DNA of 64,000 nucleotides from Salegentibacter sp. (GTDB lineage Bacteria; Bacteroidota; Bacteroidia; Flavobacteriales; Flavobacteriaceae): NCBI GenBank assembly GCA_017795085.1, contig CP051246.1, positions 3,536,514 through 3,600,513 of the forward strand, written 5' to 3'. The notes under the pieces are model-generated. The model was not told the DNA's origin. It saw only the letters and a program-made list of their open reading frames with translations, and did no database searches. Below are positions 35,811 to 45,070 of the stretch, one piece after another; position 1 is the first letter of the stretch; the number at the start of each line of letters is the position of its first letter. Position numbers and translations under genes: made by a program.

Positions 35811-35855
35811 CAGGATACGGCAGGATGCTAAAACATCCGTAAATGTGTAATTTTA
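35811..35855 (+). promoter_or_regulatory. Regulated promoter D upstream of GH106
   Basis: CAGGAT-ACGG-CAGGAT (35811-35826) is the only copy with two identical half-sites. After 21 bases comes TAATTTTA (35848-35855), 7 of 8 to TAnnTTTG. GCTA trails the second half-site. About 70 bases before the GH106 start. Confidence 0.78.
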
Positions 35856-35924
35856 TAATAATTTTACACCTTCTTCTTTCTAAGAAGGTTGTCCATATAA
35901 ATCCGAATTTACCAATACGCTGAT

Positions 35925-38681
35925 ATGAGAAAAAAAAGCCTACTTGCTTTCCTTACATTTTTCATTCTCTTTTTTAATCATACTGTGAATTCTCAACAGG
36001 AAAACGATGAATCATCATTTGAATGGATAAAAAAGGAAAAAACTACAAAAACCTGGACCCGTTGGTGGTGGATGGGCAGTGCCATTGACAAAAAAAATGT
36101 AAAGCAAAACCTCATAGAACTCCATAATGCCGGAATTGGTGGTGTAGAGATTACCCCTATCTATGGCGTAAAAGGAGAGGAAGAAAATTATTTAGATTTT
36201 CTATCTTCTGAATATCTTGATATCCTGGAGTATACTATTGCTACAGCAGATAGTTTAAATATGGGTGTTGATATGGTACTCGGAACGGGATGGCCATACG
36301 GTGGCCCGCAAGTAGACCAGGAACATGCAGCAACCAAACTCGTCACAAGAATTTATGAATTAGAAAAAGGTGAGCGCTTAAAACAAAAATTACGACCAAA
36401 GGATGAAAGAGATCAAAAATCTGCTACGCTAAAATATTTGGTCGCATTTAATAAAAAAGGTGAGTACACTGACCTTACAGATAAAGTTAAAGATAATTCT
36501 CACATAAACTGGAAATCCAGAGCAGAAGCTCATAAGGTAATTGCTGTTTTTACTGGAAAAACGGGGCAAAAGGTTAAAAGAGCAGCTCCGGGAGGAGAAG
36601 GATTTACTGTCGATCATTATTCCCGTAAAGCATTAAGTCAATACCTGGAACCTTTTAATAAAGCATTTAATAAAATCTCCCATAAGCCACGAGGTATTTT
36701 TAACGATAGCTACGAGGTTTACGGTACTGATTTTACCCCAGATTTTTTTGAGGAATTTGAAAAAAGACGGGAATACGACCTTAAAACCAAGCTCCATCTC
36801 CTTTTAGAAAAGAATAGTTCAGAAGAAGGAAATAGGGTTAAAAGCGATTATCGCGAAACTATTTCAGATTTATTATTAGAAGATTTTAATATTCCATGGA
36901 CAGAGTGGGCCAATGAAAAAGGAATGAAAACAAAGTTGCAAGCCCATGGTTCTCCAGGCAACTTAATCGATATGTATGCTTCTGCCAATATTCCGGAATG
37001 TGAAACTTTTGGCTCCATGCCCTTTGACATTCCAGGGTTAAGGAGAGAAAAAGAAAACATTAGAGAAGGTGATGCTGATAGAGTGATGCTTAAATTCTCA
37101 TCTTCTGCAGCCCACATTGCAGGCAAGCCATTAACATCCTCAGAAACATTTACCTGGCTTAGAGACCATTTTAAAACCGCACTTTCACAAACTAAACCGG
37201 AAGTTGAAGAACTATTTCTAAACGGAGTTAACCACATTTTTTTACACGGCACTACTTATTCCCCCGATACAGCAAAATGGCCAGGTTGGAAATTTTATGC
37301 TTCGGTAAATTTTAGTCCCAATAACACAATTTGGCAAGATGTCCCTGAATTATTCAATTATATTGAAAATACGCAATCCATGCTTCAGGCAGGCGAAGCC
37401 GATAATGAAACACTTCTATATTGGCCTATTCACGACATCTGGGACAATTTCTATAAAGGAAACTTATTTTTTCAGCTAAAAATCCATTCTTTGGATGAAT
37501 GGCTTCACGGAACTCCATTCTATGAAATAACTAACTATTTGATGGATAATGGTTATGCTACCGACTTTATTTCTGACAGGTTTCTTCAAAAAGCACGTGT
37601 AGAAAATGGCAAGATAGCGCTACCCGGCGGTACTTTTAAAAGTCTAATTGTACCTGAAAGTAAAAACATGCCCCTGGAAACTTTTGAAAAATTGATTGCA
37701 TTAAAAGAAAAAGGAGCAAAAATCATTTTTAATGGCTTGCCCGAAACTACCCCCGGCTATAATGACTACAAGAAAAAGAGCGAGAAACTTCAACAATTAA
37801 TCCACAATAATAAAACTACAACTACCAATATTGACGACTTGCCTGAAGCACTGAAACAGGCTGATGTTCACCCTGAAGAATTGGTAAAAACCGGGCTGAA
37901 ATTTATTAGAAGAAAGTTGGGAGAGGATAAAATTTATTTCCTGGTAAATCATACAGCAAAAACAGTTGATGGATATATCCCGCTTCAAACAGAATCAGAA
38001 AACCTGATGCTTTTTAACCCGTTGAATAGTGAAACCGGAAAAGCCGATACTAAAATTGAAAATGGAGTAACCAAAGTTAGGGTTCAGATTAAACCCGGAG
38101 AATCATTTTTTATAAAAACAGGTTTTGAAAAAGATTTACAAGCCTGGCCGTATTACACGAAAGGGGAAGAATCTTATAAAATTAGTGGAGAATGGGTATT
38201 GTCCTTCGAAAATGGTGGTCCTGAGATTCCCGAAAATAAAAAAATCGATGAATTAAAATCCTGGACAAACCTAAGCAAAAAGGCCGAAGCATTTTCAGGA
38301 ACGGGAGTTTATGAAACTACTTTTGAAAAACCCAATGTAGAAGCCGATAATTGGGAACTTAACCTGGGAGATGTTCGGGAAAGTGCTACAGTATATATTA
38401 ATGATAAATATATTGGAACCGCCTGGGCTGTTCCTTTTAAATTAAAAACCGGAAAGCTTAATGAGGGAACAAATAAAATAAAAATTAAAGTGACAAACCT
38501 TGCTGCAAACCGGATAAAAAACCTGGAAATGCGCGGGGAAGAATGGAAAATTTTTCACGAAATTAATATGGTAAATAAAGATTATGAAAAATTTGACGCT
38601 ACAAAGTGGGATCCTACCCCTTCAGGCTTAACCAGCCCTATTAGCCTTACTCCTTTACATCAAAACGAAACAAATAATTAA
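35925..38681 (+). CDS. GH106 alpha-L-rhamnosidase
   Basis: A 918-residue secreted enzyme (signal peptide to about TVNSQ, residue 24). The GH106 hallmark WTRWWWMGSAIDKKN followed by LIELHNAGIGGVEITPIYG and VDMVLGTGWPYGGP starts the TIM barrel; PRGIFNDSYEVYGTDFTPDF and HGTTYSPDTAKWPGWKFYAS are further conserved segments. A C-terminal jelly-roll (LNLGDVRESATVYINDKYIG) resembles the carbohydrate-binding domain seen in this family. It removes terminal alpha-L-rhamnose from pectic or arabinogalactan-type side chains. First gene of a plus-strand operon with its own promoter; GH105 begins 17 bases later. Confidence 0.92.
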   Translation: MRKKSLLAFLTFFILFFNHTVNSQQENDESSFEWIKKEKTTKTWTRWWWMGSAIDKKNVKQNLIELHNAGIGGVEITPIYGVKGEEENYLDFLSSEYLDILEYTIATADSLNMGVDMVLGTGWPYGGPQVDQEHAATKLVTRIYELEKGERLKQKLRPKDERDQKSATLKYLVAFNKKGEYTDLTDKVKDNSHINWKSRAEAHKVIAVFTGKTGQKVKRAAPGGEGFTVDHYSRKALSQYLEPFNKAFNKISHKPRGIFNDSYEVYGTDFTPDFFEEFEKRREYDLKTKLHLLLEKNSSEEGNRVKSDYRETISDLLLEDFNIPWTEWANEKGMKTKLQAHGSPGNLIDMYASANIPECETFGSMPFDIPGLRREKENIREGDADRVMLKFSSSAAHIAGKPLTSSETFTWLRDHFKTALSQTKPEVEELFLNGVNHIFLHGTTYSPDTAKWPGWKFYASVNFSPNNTIWQDVPELFNYIENTQSMLQAGEADNETLLYWPIHDIWDNFYKGNLFFQLKIHSLDEWLHGTPFYEITNYLMDNGYATDFISDRFLQKARVENGKIALPGGTFKSLIVPESKNMPLETFEKLIALKEKGAKIIFNGLPETTPGYNDYKKKSEKLQQLIHNNKTTTTNIDDLPEALKQADVHPEELVKTGLKFIRRKLGEDKIYFLVNHTAKTVDGYIPLQTESENLMLFNPLNSETGKADTKIENGVTKVRVQIKPGESFFIKTGFEKDLQAWPYYTKGEESYKISGEWVLSFENGGPEIPENKKIDELKSWTNLSKKAEAFSGTGVYETTFEKPNVEADNWELNLGDVRESATVYINDKYIGTAWAVPFKLKTGKLNEGTNKIKIKVTNLAANRIKNLEMRGEEWKIFHEINMVNKDYEKFDATKWDPTPSGLTSPISLTPLHQNETNN

Positions 38682-38698
38682 AAAATAGCTCAATAATT

Positions 38699-39829
38699 AT
38701 GAAAAAGAATTCTTTACTTTTCTATCTGGTCATTTTTATCACTTCAACTTCTTTTGTTCAACAGTCTATAGATTTAGACAGAGATGAAGTTTTAGAACAA
38801 ATGCAGTTGGCCAACACTTACTTTATGGAAAAATGGCCTGATGTTGGAAAAACCATTATCACAAATAAAGAACGGCCAAGCCATATTTGGACTCGTGCCG
38901 TTTATTATGAAGGGCTAATGGCATTGCACGAAATTTATCCAAAAGAAGAGTTTTATAATTATGCATTAGACTGGGCCGAATTCCACGAATGGGGTTTCAG
39001 AAGTAAAAATATCACCAGAAATGCCGACGACTATTGCGCTGCTCAAACTTATATAGATTTATATAACCTTGAGCCAAAGCCCGAAAAACTTAAAAACACC
39101 AGGGCGGCTATGCAAAAGTTTTTGCATACGCCACAAAATGGGGATTGGGACTGGATTGATGCCATTCAAATGGGAATGCCTGTTTTCGCAAAATTGGGTG
39201 TTTTAGAAAACGATGAACGCTATTTTGAGAAAATGTACGAGATGTATATGGCCAGTCGAAATAGTATTGGTGAAAATGGATTATTTAATCCTGAAGACGG
39301 GTTATGGTGGAGAGATGCAGATTTCGACCCACCTTACACCGAGCCCAATGGAGAGGATTCTTATTGGAGTCGTGGCAATGGTTGGGTAATTGTAGCCCTG
39401 GCAAAAGTCCTTGATATTATTCCTGAAGATGCTCCTCACCGAGATCAATATATAGAAGATTTACAAACTATGGCTGAAGCTTTGGTAGAAGTTCAAAGAG
39501 AAGATGGTTTTTGGAATGTTAGCTTACACGACCCTAATCATTACGGCGGAAAAGAGCTTACCGGAACGGCTTCCTTTGTATACGGAATGGCTTATGGTGT
39601 AAATAACGGATTGCTTGATAAAGACAAGTATATCCCGATTATAGAAAAAGCCTGGAATGCTATGATAGAAGATTCCCTACACGAAAATGGATTTCTGGGA
39701 TACGTACAATCTACAGGAAAAGAGCCTAAAGACGGCCAACCATTATCATACGATAAAGTACCGGATTTTGAAGACTATGGCCTGGGATTATTTCTTCTTG
39801 CCGGTACCGAAATTTATAAAATGGAATAG
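38699..39829 (+). CDS. GH105 unsaturated rhamnogalacturonyl hydrolase, copy 1
   Basis: A 376-residue secreted (alpha/alpha)6 enzyme like Bacillus YteR, hydrolysing unsaturated galacturonosyl-rhamnose made by rhamnogalacturonan lyases. Landmarks: PSHIWTRAVYYEGLMALHE, NADDYCAAQTYIDLY (first active-site Asp), DWDWIDAIQMGMPVFAKLG (catalytic Asp region), YWSRGNGWVIVALAKVLDII and GTASFVYGMAYGVNNG. The signal peptide end reads SFVQQ where the twin has SFSQQ. It is the first of two adjacent near-identical genes; the twin starts 151 bases downstream. Confidence 0.92.
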   Translation: MKKNSLLFYLVIFITSTSFVQQSIDLDRDEVLEQMQLANTYFMEKWPDVGKTIITNKERPSHIWTRAVYYEGLMALHEIYPKEEFYNYALDWAEFHEWGFRSKNITRNADDYCAAQTYIDLYNLEPKPEKLKNTRAAMQKFLHTPQNGDWDWIDAIQMGMPVFAKLGVLENDERYFEKMYEMYMASRNSIGENGLFNPEDGLWWRDADFDPPYTEPNGEDSYWSRGNGWVIVALAKVLDIIPEDAPHRDQYIEDLQTMAEALVEVQREDGFWNVSLHDPNHYGGKELTGTASFVYGMAYGVNNGLLDKDKYIPIIEKAWNAMIEDSLHENGFLGYVQSTGKEPKDGQPLSYDKVPDFEDYGLGLFLLAGTEIYKME

Positions 39830-39980
39830 TTCCAGATTTAAAACATTTCAAGCCTTAATTGGGAGGTTTAACAAAATGAAATGCTAATATCTATGGTCGG
39901 CAGGACAATGTCCTATTCTCAATAAAAACAGCAATTCTAAAAAGTGCTTTAGCTGTAATCAAATAAAACTTAAAAAATAC

Positions 39981-41114
39981 ATGAAGAAGAATTCTTTACT
40001 TTTCTATCTGGTCATTTTTGTTACCTCAACTTCTTTTTCCCAACAAGCTATAGATTTAGACAGGGAGGAAGTTTTAGAACAAATGCAGTTGGCCAACACT
40101 TACTTTATGGAAAAATGGCCTGATGCCGGCGACACAATTACACTTCCTCATAGAGATTATCCAAGCCATATTTGGACTCGTGCCGTTTATTATGAAGGAT
40201 TAATGGCATTGCACGAAATTTATCCAAAAGAAGAGTTTTATAATTATGCACTTGACTGGGCTAAATCCCATAACTGGGGCTTTCATGGTAAAAACACTAA
40301 TAGGAATGCCGATAATTATTGTGCAGCGCAAACCTATATAGATTTATATAACCTGGAGCCAAAGCCCGAAAAGCTAAAAAACACCAGGGCGGCTATGCAA
40401 AAATTTTTGCATACGCCACAAAATGGGGATTGGGACTGGATTGATGCCATTCAAATGGGAATGCCTGTTTTTGCTAAATTGGGCGTTTTGGAAAACGATG
40501 AACGCTATTTTGAGAAAATGTACGAGATGTATATGGCCAGTCGAAATAGTATTGGTGAAAATGGACTATTTAACCCGGAAGATGGCCTATGGTGGCGCGA
40601 TGCAGATTTCGACCCGCCTTACAGCGAGCCCAATGGAGAGGATGCTTATTGGAGTCGTGGCAATGGTTGGGTAATTGTAGCCCTGGCAAAAGTGCTTGAT
40701 ATTATTCCTGAAGAGGCCTCTCACCGAGATCAATATATAGAAGATTTGCAAACTATGGCTGAAGTTTTGGCCGAAATTCAGAGAGAAGACGGTTTTTGGA
40801 ATGTAAGCCTGCACGACCCTAATCATTACGGTGGAAAAGAACTTACAGGAACTGCTTCCTTTATATACGGTATGGCATATGGTGTAAATAACGGACTGCT
40901 TGATAAAGACAAGTATATCCCGATTATAGAAAAAGCCTGGAAAGCAATGATCGATGATTCTTTACACGAAAATGGATTTCTGGGATACGTACAATCTACA
41001 GGAAAAGAACCCAAGGCCGGGCAACCATTATCATACGAAAAAGTTCCAGACTTTGAAGACTATGGTCTGGGATTATTTCTCCTTGCGGGAGCCGAAATTT
41101 ATAAAATGGAGTAA
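39981..41114 (+). CDS. GH105 unsaturated rhamnogalacturonyl hydrolase, copy 2
   Basis: A 377-residue tandem paralogue of the preceding gene, near identical from about residue 100 to the end. Differences cluster in two short stretches: GDTITLPHRDY against GKTIITNKER (near residue 50) and KSHNWGFHGKNTNRNADNY against EFHEWGFRSKNITRNADDY (near residue 90), next to the first active-site Asp. The catalytic DWDWIDAIQMG block is unchanged. The signal peptide is intact (SFSQQ). It lies 29 bases before the esterase-GH43 gene. Changed loops suggest altered subsite specificity instead of mere dosage. Confidence 0.92.
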   Translation: MKKNSLLFYLVIFVTSTSFSQQAIDLDREEVLEQMQLANTYFMEKWPDAGDTITLPHRDYPSHIWTRAVYYEGLMALHEIYPKEEFYNYALDWAKSHNWGFHGKNTNRNADNYCAAQTYIDLYNLEPKPEKLKNTRAAMQKFLHTPQNGDWDWIDAIQMGMPVFAKLGVLENDERYFEKMYEMYMASRNSIGENGLFNPEDGLWWRDADFDPPYSEPNGEDAYWSRGNGWVIVALAKVLDIIPEEASHRDQYIEDLQTMAEVLAEIQREDGFWNVSLHDPNHYGGKELTGTASFIYGMAYGVNNGLLDKDKYIPIIEKAWKAMIDDSLHENGFLGYVQSTGKEPKAGQPLSYEKVPDFEDYGLGLFLLAGAEIYKME

Positions 41115-41143
41115 TTTTAGACTAATAGTAACTTATAAGAATT

Positions 41144-42958
41144 ATGCACAATACATTAAAACAAGGTTTAAGAGCAAGCTTTTTAGGCATTCTTTTAAAC
41201 CTTGCTTCTTTATCACAAATCATTAGTCAGGAATCTTTAGAAATTTGGACAGATGGTGTACCGGGAGCTATTTCTTCAGAAACATATACTCAAACCAATC
41301 ATAAAAATGACGCAGGAACAATTACCGGAATTTCCAAAGTAGTAACGCCCGAACTAAAAATTTTCCGAGCTGAAAACCCCGGCAAAAATGCATCGATTTT
41401 AATCCTGCCCGGTGGCGGATATTCACATCTATCGGTAGAAAAAGAAGGTAGAAAAGTAGCCAAATGGGCTAATTCTTTAGGACTAAATGCCTTCGTTTTA
41501 CATTATAGGCTGCCTTCTGATGAAATTATGCAGGATAAAAGTCTTGCTCCCCTGGCAGATGCACAACAAGCTATGCGATTAATCAGAAAAAACGCCAAAA
41601 AGTGGAACCTTAACCCAGATCAAATAGGTGTTTTAGGTTTTTCAGCAGGAGGACATTTGGCAGCTAGCCTTTCCACTCGATTTGATGAAAAAATCACTTC
41701 AGATAATCAGGAGATTTCAGCAAGGCCAGATTTTAGTATTCTTATTTATCCGGTAATTTCTATGCGGGATCAATTAACTCACCAAGGTTCCCAGGAAAGT
41801 TTATTAGGTAAAAATGCCGGGAAGGAATTATTGGAAAAATTCTCCAATGAAAATTTAGTTTCAGAAAACACTTCTCCAACTTTTCTTGTTCACGCAACCG
41901 ATGACAGAGCTGTGCCTGTAGAAAACAGTCTGGAATATTATAAAGCCTTAAAAGAAAATAATATTCCTGTGGAAATGCACATATTTCAAGATGGCGGCCA
42001 CGGCTTTGGTTTAGGAAGAAAAGGAACTAACACATTTTGGTCCAAAAATCTTGAAAAATGGTTAAGTCAACACAACCTGCTTCCAAACAAGCCTATGGTT
42101 TTTTCTTATTTTACCGGGAATGGAGAAGATGGGCTTCATCTTGCATATAGTTATGATGCCTATACCTGGAAGTCTTTAAATGATGGTGAATCTTATTTAA
42201 AGCCAAAATTGGGCAATGAAAAGTTAATGCGTGACCCTTGTATTATCAAAGGTCGGGACGGCAAATATCATATGGTATGGACGGTAGGTTGGACTGAGAA
42301 AGGAATTGGTTATGCATCATCCAAAGATCTTATTAATTGGAGTGAACAACAGTATCTCCCGGTTATGGAACACGAAGAGAATGCCAGAAACACCTGGGCT
42401 CCGGAACTCACCTACGATGAAGAAAATGATGAATATATTATTTACTGGGCAACCACTATAAAAGGAAAGTTCCCCGAGACACAAATTAAAGCAGATGATG
42501 GCTATAATCACCGGATGTACTATGTAAGCACTAGAGATTTTGAAAACTTTAGTGACACAAAGATTTTATATGAGCCCGGTTTTAATGTAATTGATGCCAG
42601 CATAAAAAAATATGAAGGCAAATTTGTAATGTTTTTGAAAGATGAAACCCGGGAGCCTGCTGAAAAAAATATCAGAATTGCCACTTCAGATAATTTAAAA
42701 GGCCCCTACACGCAAGCTAGTAAGCCAATTACCGGTGATTATTGGGCTGAAGGGCCTACTTCGGTTGAAATCAATGGAGAGTATTTAGTCTTTTTTGATA
42801 AGTATACCGAAAAAGAATTTGGTGCTGTACATTCCACCGATCTTAAAAACTGGGAAGATATTTCAGATAAGGTAAGCTTTCCTGAAGATATTCGCCACGG
42901 AAGTATTTTAAAAATATCAAAATCTGAATTTGATAAACTTAAAAAGGCCAAACAATAA
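41144..42958 (+). CDS. Fusion: alpha/beta-hydrolase esterase plus GH43-like glycosidase
   Basis: A 604-residue secreted two-domain enzyme (signal peptide to about IISQ). Residues about 32-305 are an acetyl-esterase-like alpha/beta hydrolase: oxyanion HGGG-type LPGGGYSHLS, nucleophile Ser in GVLGFSAGGHLAASL, Asp in HATDDRAVP and His in DGGHGFGLG. Residues about 315-600 are a GH43-like propeller: MRDPCIIKGRDGKYHMVW (Asp near 364), NTWAPELTYDEEND, NVIDASIKKYEGKFVMF (Asp near 484) and YWAEGPTSVEINGEYLVFF (Glu near 536). It probably removes acyl groups and then an arabinosyl, xylosyl or galactosyl residue. Converges with fucP, two bases between stops. Confidence 0.85.
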   Translation: MHNTLKQGLRASFLGILLNLASLSQIISQESLEIWTDGVPGAISSETYTQTNHKNDAGTITGISKVVTPELKIFRAENPGKNASILILPGGGYSHLSVEKEGRKVAKWANSLGLNAFVLHYRLPSDEIMQDKSLAPLADAQQAMRLIRKNAKKWNLNPDQIGVLGFSAGGHLAASLSTRFDEKITSDNQEISARPDFSILIYPVISMRDQLTHQGSQESLLGKNAGKELLEKFSNENLVSENTSPTFLVHATDDRAVPVENSLEYYKALKENNIPVEMHIFQDGGHGFGLGRKGTNTFWSKNLEKWLSQHNLLPNKPMVFSYFTGNGEDGLHLAYSYDAYTWKSLNDGESYLKPKLGNEKLMRDPCIIKGRDGKYHMVWTVGWTEKGIGYASSKDLINWSEQQYLPVMEHEENARNTWAPELTYDEENDEYIIYWATTIKGKFPETQIKADDGYNHRMYYVSTRDFENFSDTKILYEPGFNVIDASIKKYEGKFVMFLKDETREPAEKNIRIATSDNLKGPYTQASKPITGDYWAEGPTSVEINGEYLVFFDKYTEKEFGAVHSTDLKNWEDISDKVSFPEDIRHGSILKISKSEFDKLKKAKQ

Positions 42959-42960
42959 TA

Positions 42961-44271
42961 TTATTTTAAATACTTTACCCTTGCCCCATATAAAGCAATA
43001 ATAATGAAGCAGGCCAGGGGCAGGATAAATGAAATATTCACCTCTGAAACTCCAAGGATAGAAACATCGGTATAACCCAAACCGCCAATATCTAAAATCA
43101 TTCCCTGTAACGTAGGCATTAACGCCCCGCCAACGATGGCCATTACTAGAAACGCAGCTCCAAATTTGGAGTCTTCGTCCCGGTCTTCAAGAGCTATACC
43201 GTAAATAGTTGGAAACATAATAGACATAAAAAAGGAAATTGCTACCAGGGCATATAATCCTGGATAGCCTGTTATTCCAATAGTTAATAAGGTGCAAATC
43301 ATCGCTCCTATGGCAAAATATAAAAGCAACTTTCCTGAGCTCACATAGCGTAGTAATGCAGTGCCAATCCATCGTCCTATAATGAAAGCAACTAATGCCG
43401 CGATACCATAATTTACTGCTGTGGCATTATCAATTCCAATCGCTTCGGCATATTGGTATAAATAGGTCCAACACATAATTTGTGCACCAACGTAGAAAAC
43501 CTGTGCAATTACCCCACCCACAAATTTTGATGATTTAAAAAGCCTCACAATAGACTTTTTAATATTTACCTTAGCTTCCTGATCTTTATTTTGAGGCATT
43601 TTAGTTACAGCAATTACTATAAAAAATACTATAACCACCACACCTAATATCACATAAGGATCACGTATTACCTGTAAATCAGAAGTTCTAATAAGAGACT
43701 TTGCGCTTTCAGAAAGACTATCATATACAGGCTCTCCCTGTTCGTTCACATCATCTGAACGCAATGCAGCAAGAATATAATTTTGAGCCACGATAAGTCC
43801 TCCTAATGCGCCAATCGGATTAAAAGCCTGGGCCAAATTTAACCGGCGAGTAGCGGTTTCTTTAGAACCCATCGCCAATATATATGGGTTCGCTGTAGTT
43901 TCAAGAAAAGCAAGACCGAAAGTTAATATATAGAGCGCACATAAAAAGTAAATAAATTCTTCATAAGCTGCAGCCGGATAAAACAGTAATGCTCCAACAG
44001 CATACAGAACAAGGCCAATAAGTACACCTTTCTTATAAGAATACCGGTTTACAAAAATAGCCGCGGGGAGCGCCATAGTAAAATAGCCCCCATAAAATGC
44101 TAATTGCACCAGCGAAGCTTCAAAATTATTCAGCTCCAGCACTTTTTTAAAGGCTGAAACCATCGGGTTGGTAATATCGTTTGCAAATCCCCACAAAGCA
44201 AAAAGTGAAGTCACTAAGACAAATGGCAGGATAATATGCTTTGGAACAAGAGGAGCAGTTTCTGATTTCAT
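42961..44271 (-). CDS. fucP: FucP-type sugar:proton symporter (L-fucose permease family)
   Basis: A 436-residue inner-membrane MFS carrier with twelve hydrophobic segments. It shows FucP signatures: LFALWGFANDITNPM with Asp32 corresponding to the essential Asp46 of E. coli FucP, and FLETTANPYILAMG with the Glu equivalent to Glu135. Substrates of this subfamily include L-fucose, L-galactose and D-arabinose. Last gene of the deoxy-sugar module, 8 bases after the SDR gene. The context of a GH95 enzyme and a probable fucose dehydrogenase supports L-fucose or L-galactose. Confidence 0.88.
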   Translation of the reverse strand: MKSETAPLVPKHIILPFVLVTSLFALWGFANDITNPMVSAFKKVLELNNFEASLVQLAFYGGYFTMALPAAIFVNRYSYKKGVLIGLVLYAVGALLFYPAAAYEEFIYFLCALYILTFGLAFLETTANPYILAMGSKETATRRLNLAQAFNPIGALGGLIVAQNYILAALRSDDVNEQGEPVYDSLSESAKSLIRTSDLQVIRDPYVILGVVVIVFFIVIAVTKMPQNKDQEAKVNIKKSIVRLFKSSKFVGGVIAQVFYVGAQIMCWTYLYQYAEAIGIDNATAVNYGIAALVAFIIGRWIGTALLRYVSSGKLLLYFAIGAMICTLLTIGITGYPGLYALVAISFFMSIMFPTIYGIALEDRDEDSKFGAAFLVMAIVGGALMPTLQGMILDIGGLGYTDVSILGVSEVNISFILPLACFIIIALYGARVKYLK

Positions 44272-44279
44272 AAAGTAGT

Positions 44280-45068
44280 TTATTTAAGCAGTGCCCGGTC
44301 TAAGTGTACATAGCCGCCATCCACAAAAAGAAATTGACCAGTGGTATGTGAAGAACGATTTGAAATAAGGAACAAAGCGGTGTCAGCAATCTCTTCGGGT
44401 GCTGTCATCCGGTTTTCAAAAGGAATTTTTTCCTGTATTGCCTGCAGTTTTTCTTCACCGTCTTCCAGGGTTTTTAACCAGTTGTGATAGGCAGGCGTTA
44501 AACTTTCGGCAATAATAAGCGCGTTTACCCTAATTCCGTCAGATATTAGATCTACCGACCATTCCCTGGTTAAACCAAGCACACCACCCTTGGAGGCTGC
44601 ATAACCTGAGGTACCACCCTGTCCGGTAAGTGCCACTTTTGAACCGATATTTAGAATATTCCCTTTTACTTTTTTCAAAAGGGGTAGCGCATGTTTAACC
44701 ACAGCAAAATAACTAATCAGATTGAGTTTAAGCGAGTTTATAAAATCATCTACAGAATCTTCCAGACTCACCCCGTCATTCACCCCTACATTATTTATAA
44801 TCGCATCAAGCTGACCATATTCCTTTTTTACCCTTTCTATGGAATTTTCTATTTGTTGGGCATCAGCAAGATCGGTTTGGAAAAACCTGGCTGGAACTCC
44901 CTTTTCCTGAAGTTGCTTTTCATATTCAAAGCCTCTTTTATTCCTGTCAAATATCAAAGGAACAGCACCCTCTGCTGCCAGGGCAAAAACTATGGTATGG
45001 CCAATGCTGCCTTCAATTCCGGCACCACCGGTCACCAAAACAATTTTATCTTTTAATTTTAAATCCAT
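44280..45068 (-). CDS. SDR dehydrogenase, probable L-fucose (or related sugar) 1-dehydrogenase
   Basis: A 262-residue cytoplasmic short-chain dehydrogenase. The nucleotide-binding motif TGGAGIEGSIG is near residue 14, the NNVGVNDG block in the middle, and the active-site GYAASKGG (Tyr and Lys) near residue 157; FLFVDGGYVH closes the fold. It resembles sugar dehydrogenases of the L-fucose to L-fucono-lactone step. Its place between a lactonase (2 bases) and FucP (8 bases) supports sugar oxidation. L-rhamnose or L-galactose are possible alternatives. Confidence 0.78.
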   Translation of the reverse strand: MDLKLKDKIVLVTGGAGIEGSIGHTIVFALAAEGAVPLIFDRNKRGFEYEKQLQEKGVPARFFQTDLADAQQIENSIERVKKEYGQLDAIINNVGVNDGVSLEDSVDDFINSLKLNLISYFAVVKHALPLLKKVKGNILNIGSKVALTGQGGTSGYAASKGGVLGLTREWSVDLISDGIRVNALIIAESLTPAYHNWLKTLEDGEEKLQAIQEKIPFENRMTAPEEIADTALFLISNRSSHTTGQFLFVDGGYVHLDRALLK

Positions 45069-45070
45069 AA

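Noticed and set aside
39902..39914. Palindrome AGGACA-A-TGTCCT between the GH105 copies, considered as another operator
   Set aside because: It is an inverted repeat, not the direct repeat of the five modules, and no -7 box stands at the fixed distance.
38699..41114. GH105 pair as an assembly duplication
   Set aside because: The two copies differ at many positions and in flanking sequence, so they are true paralogues.
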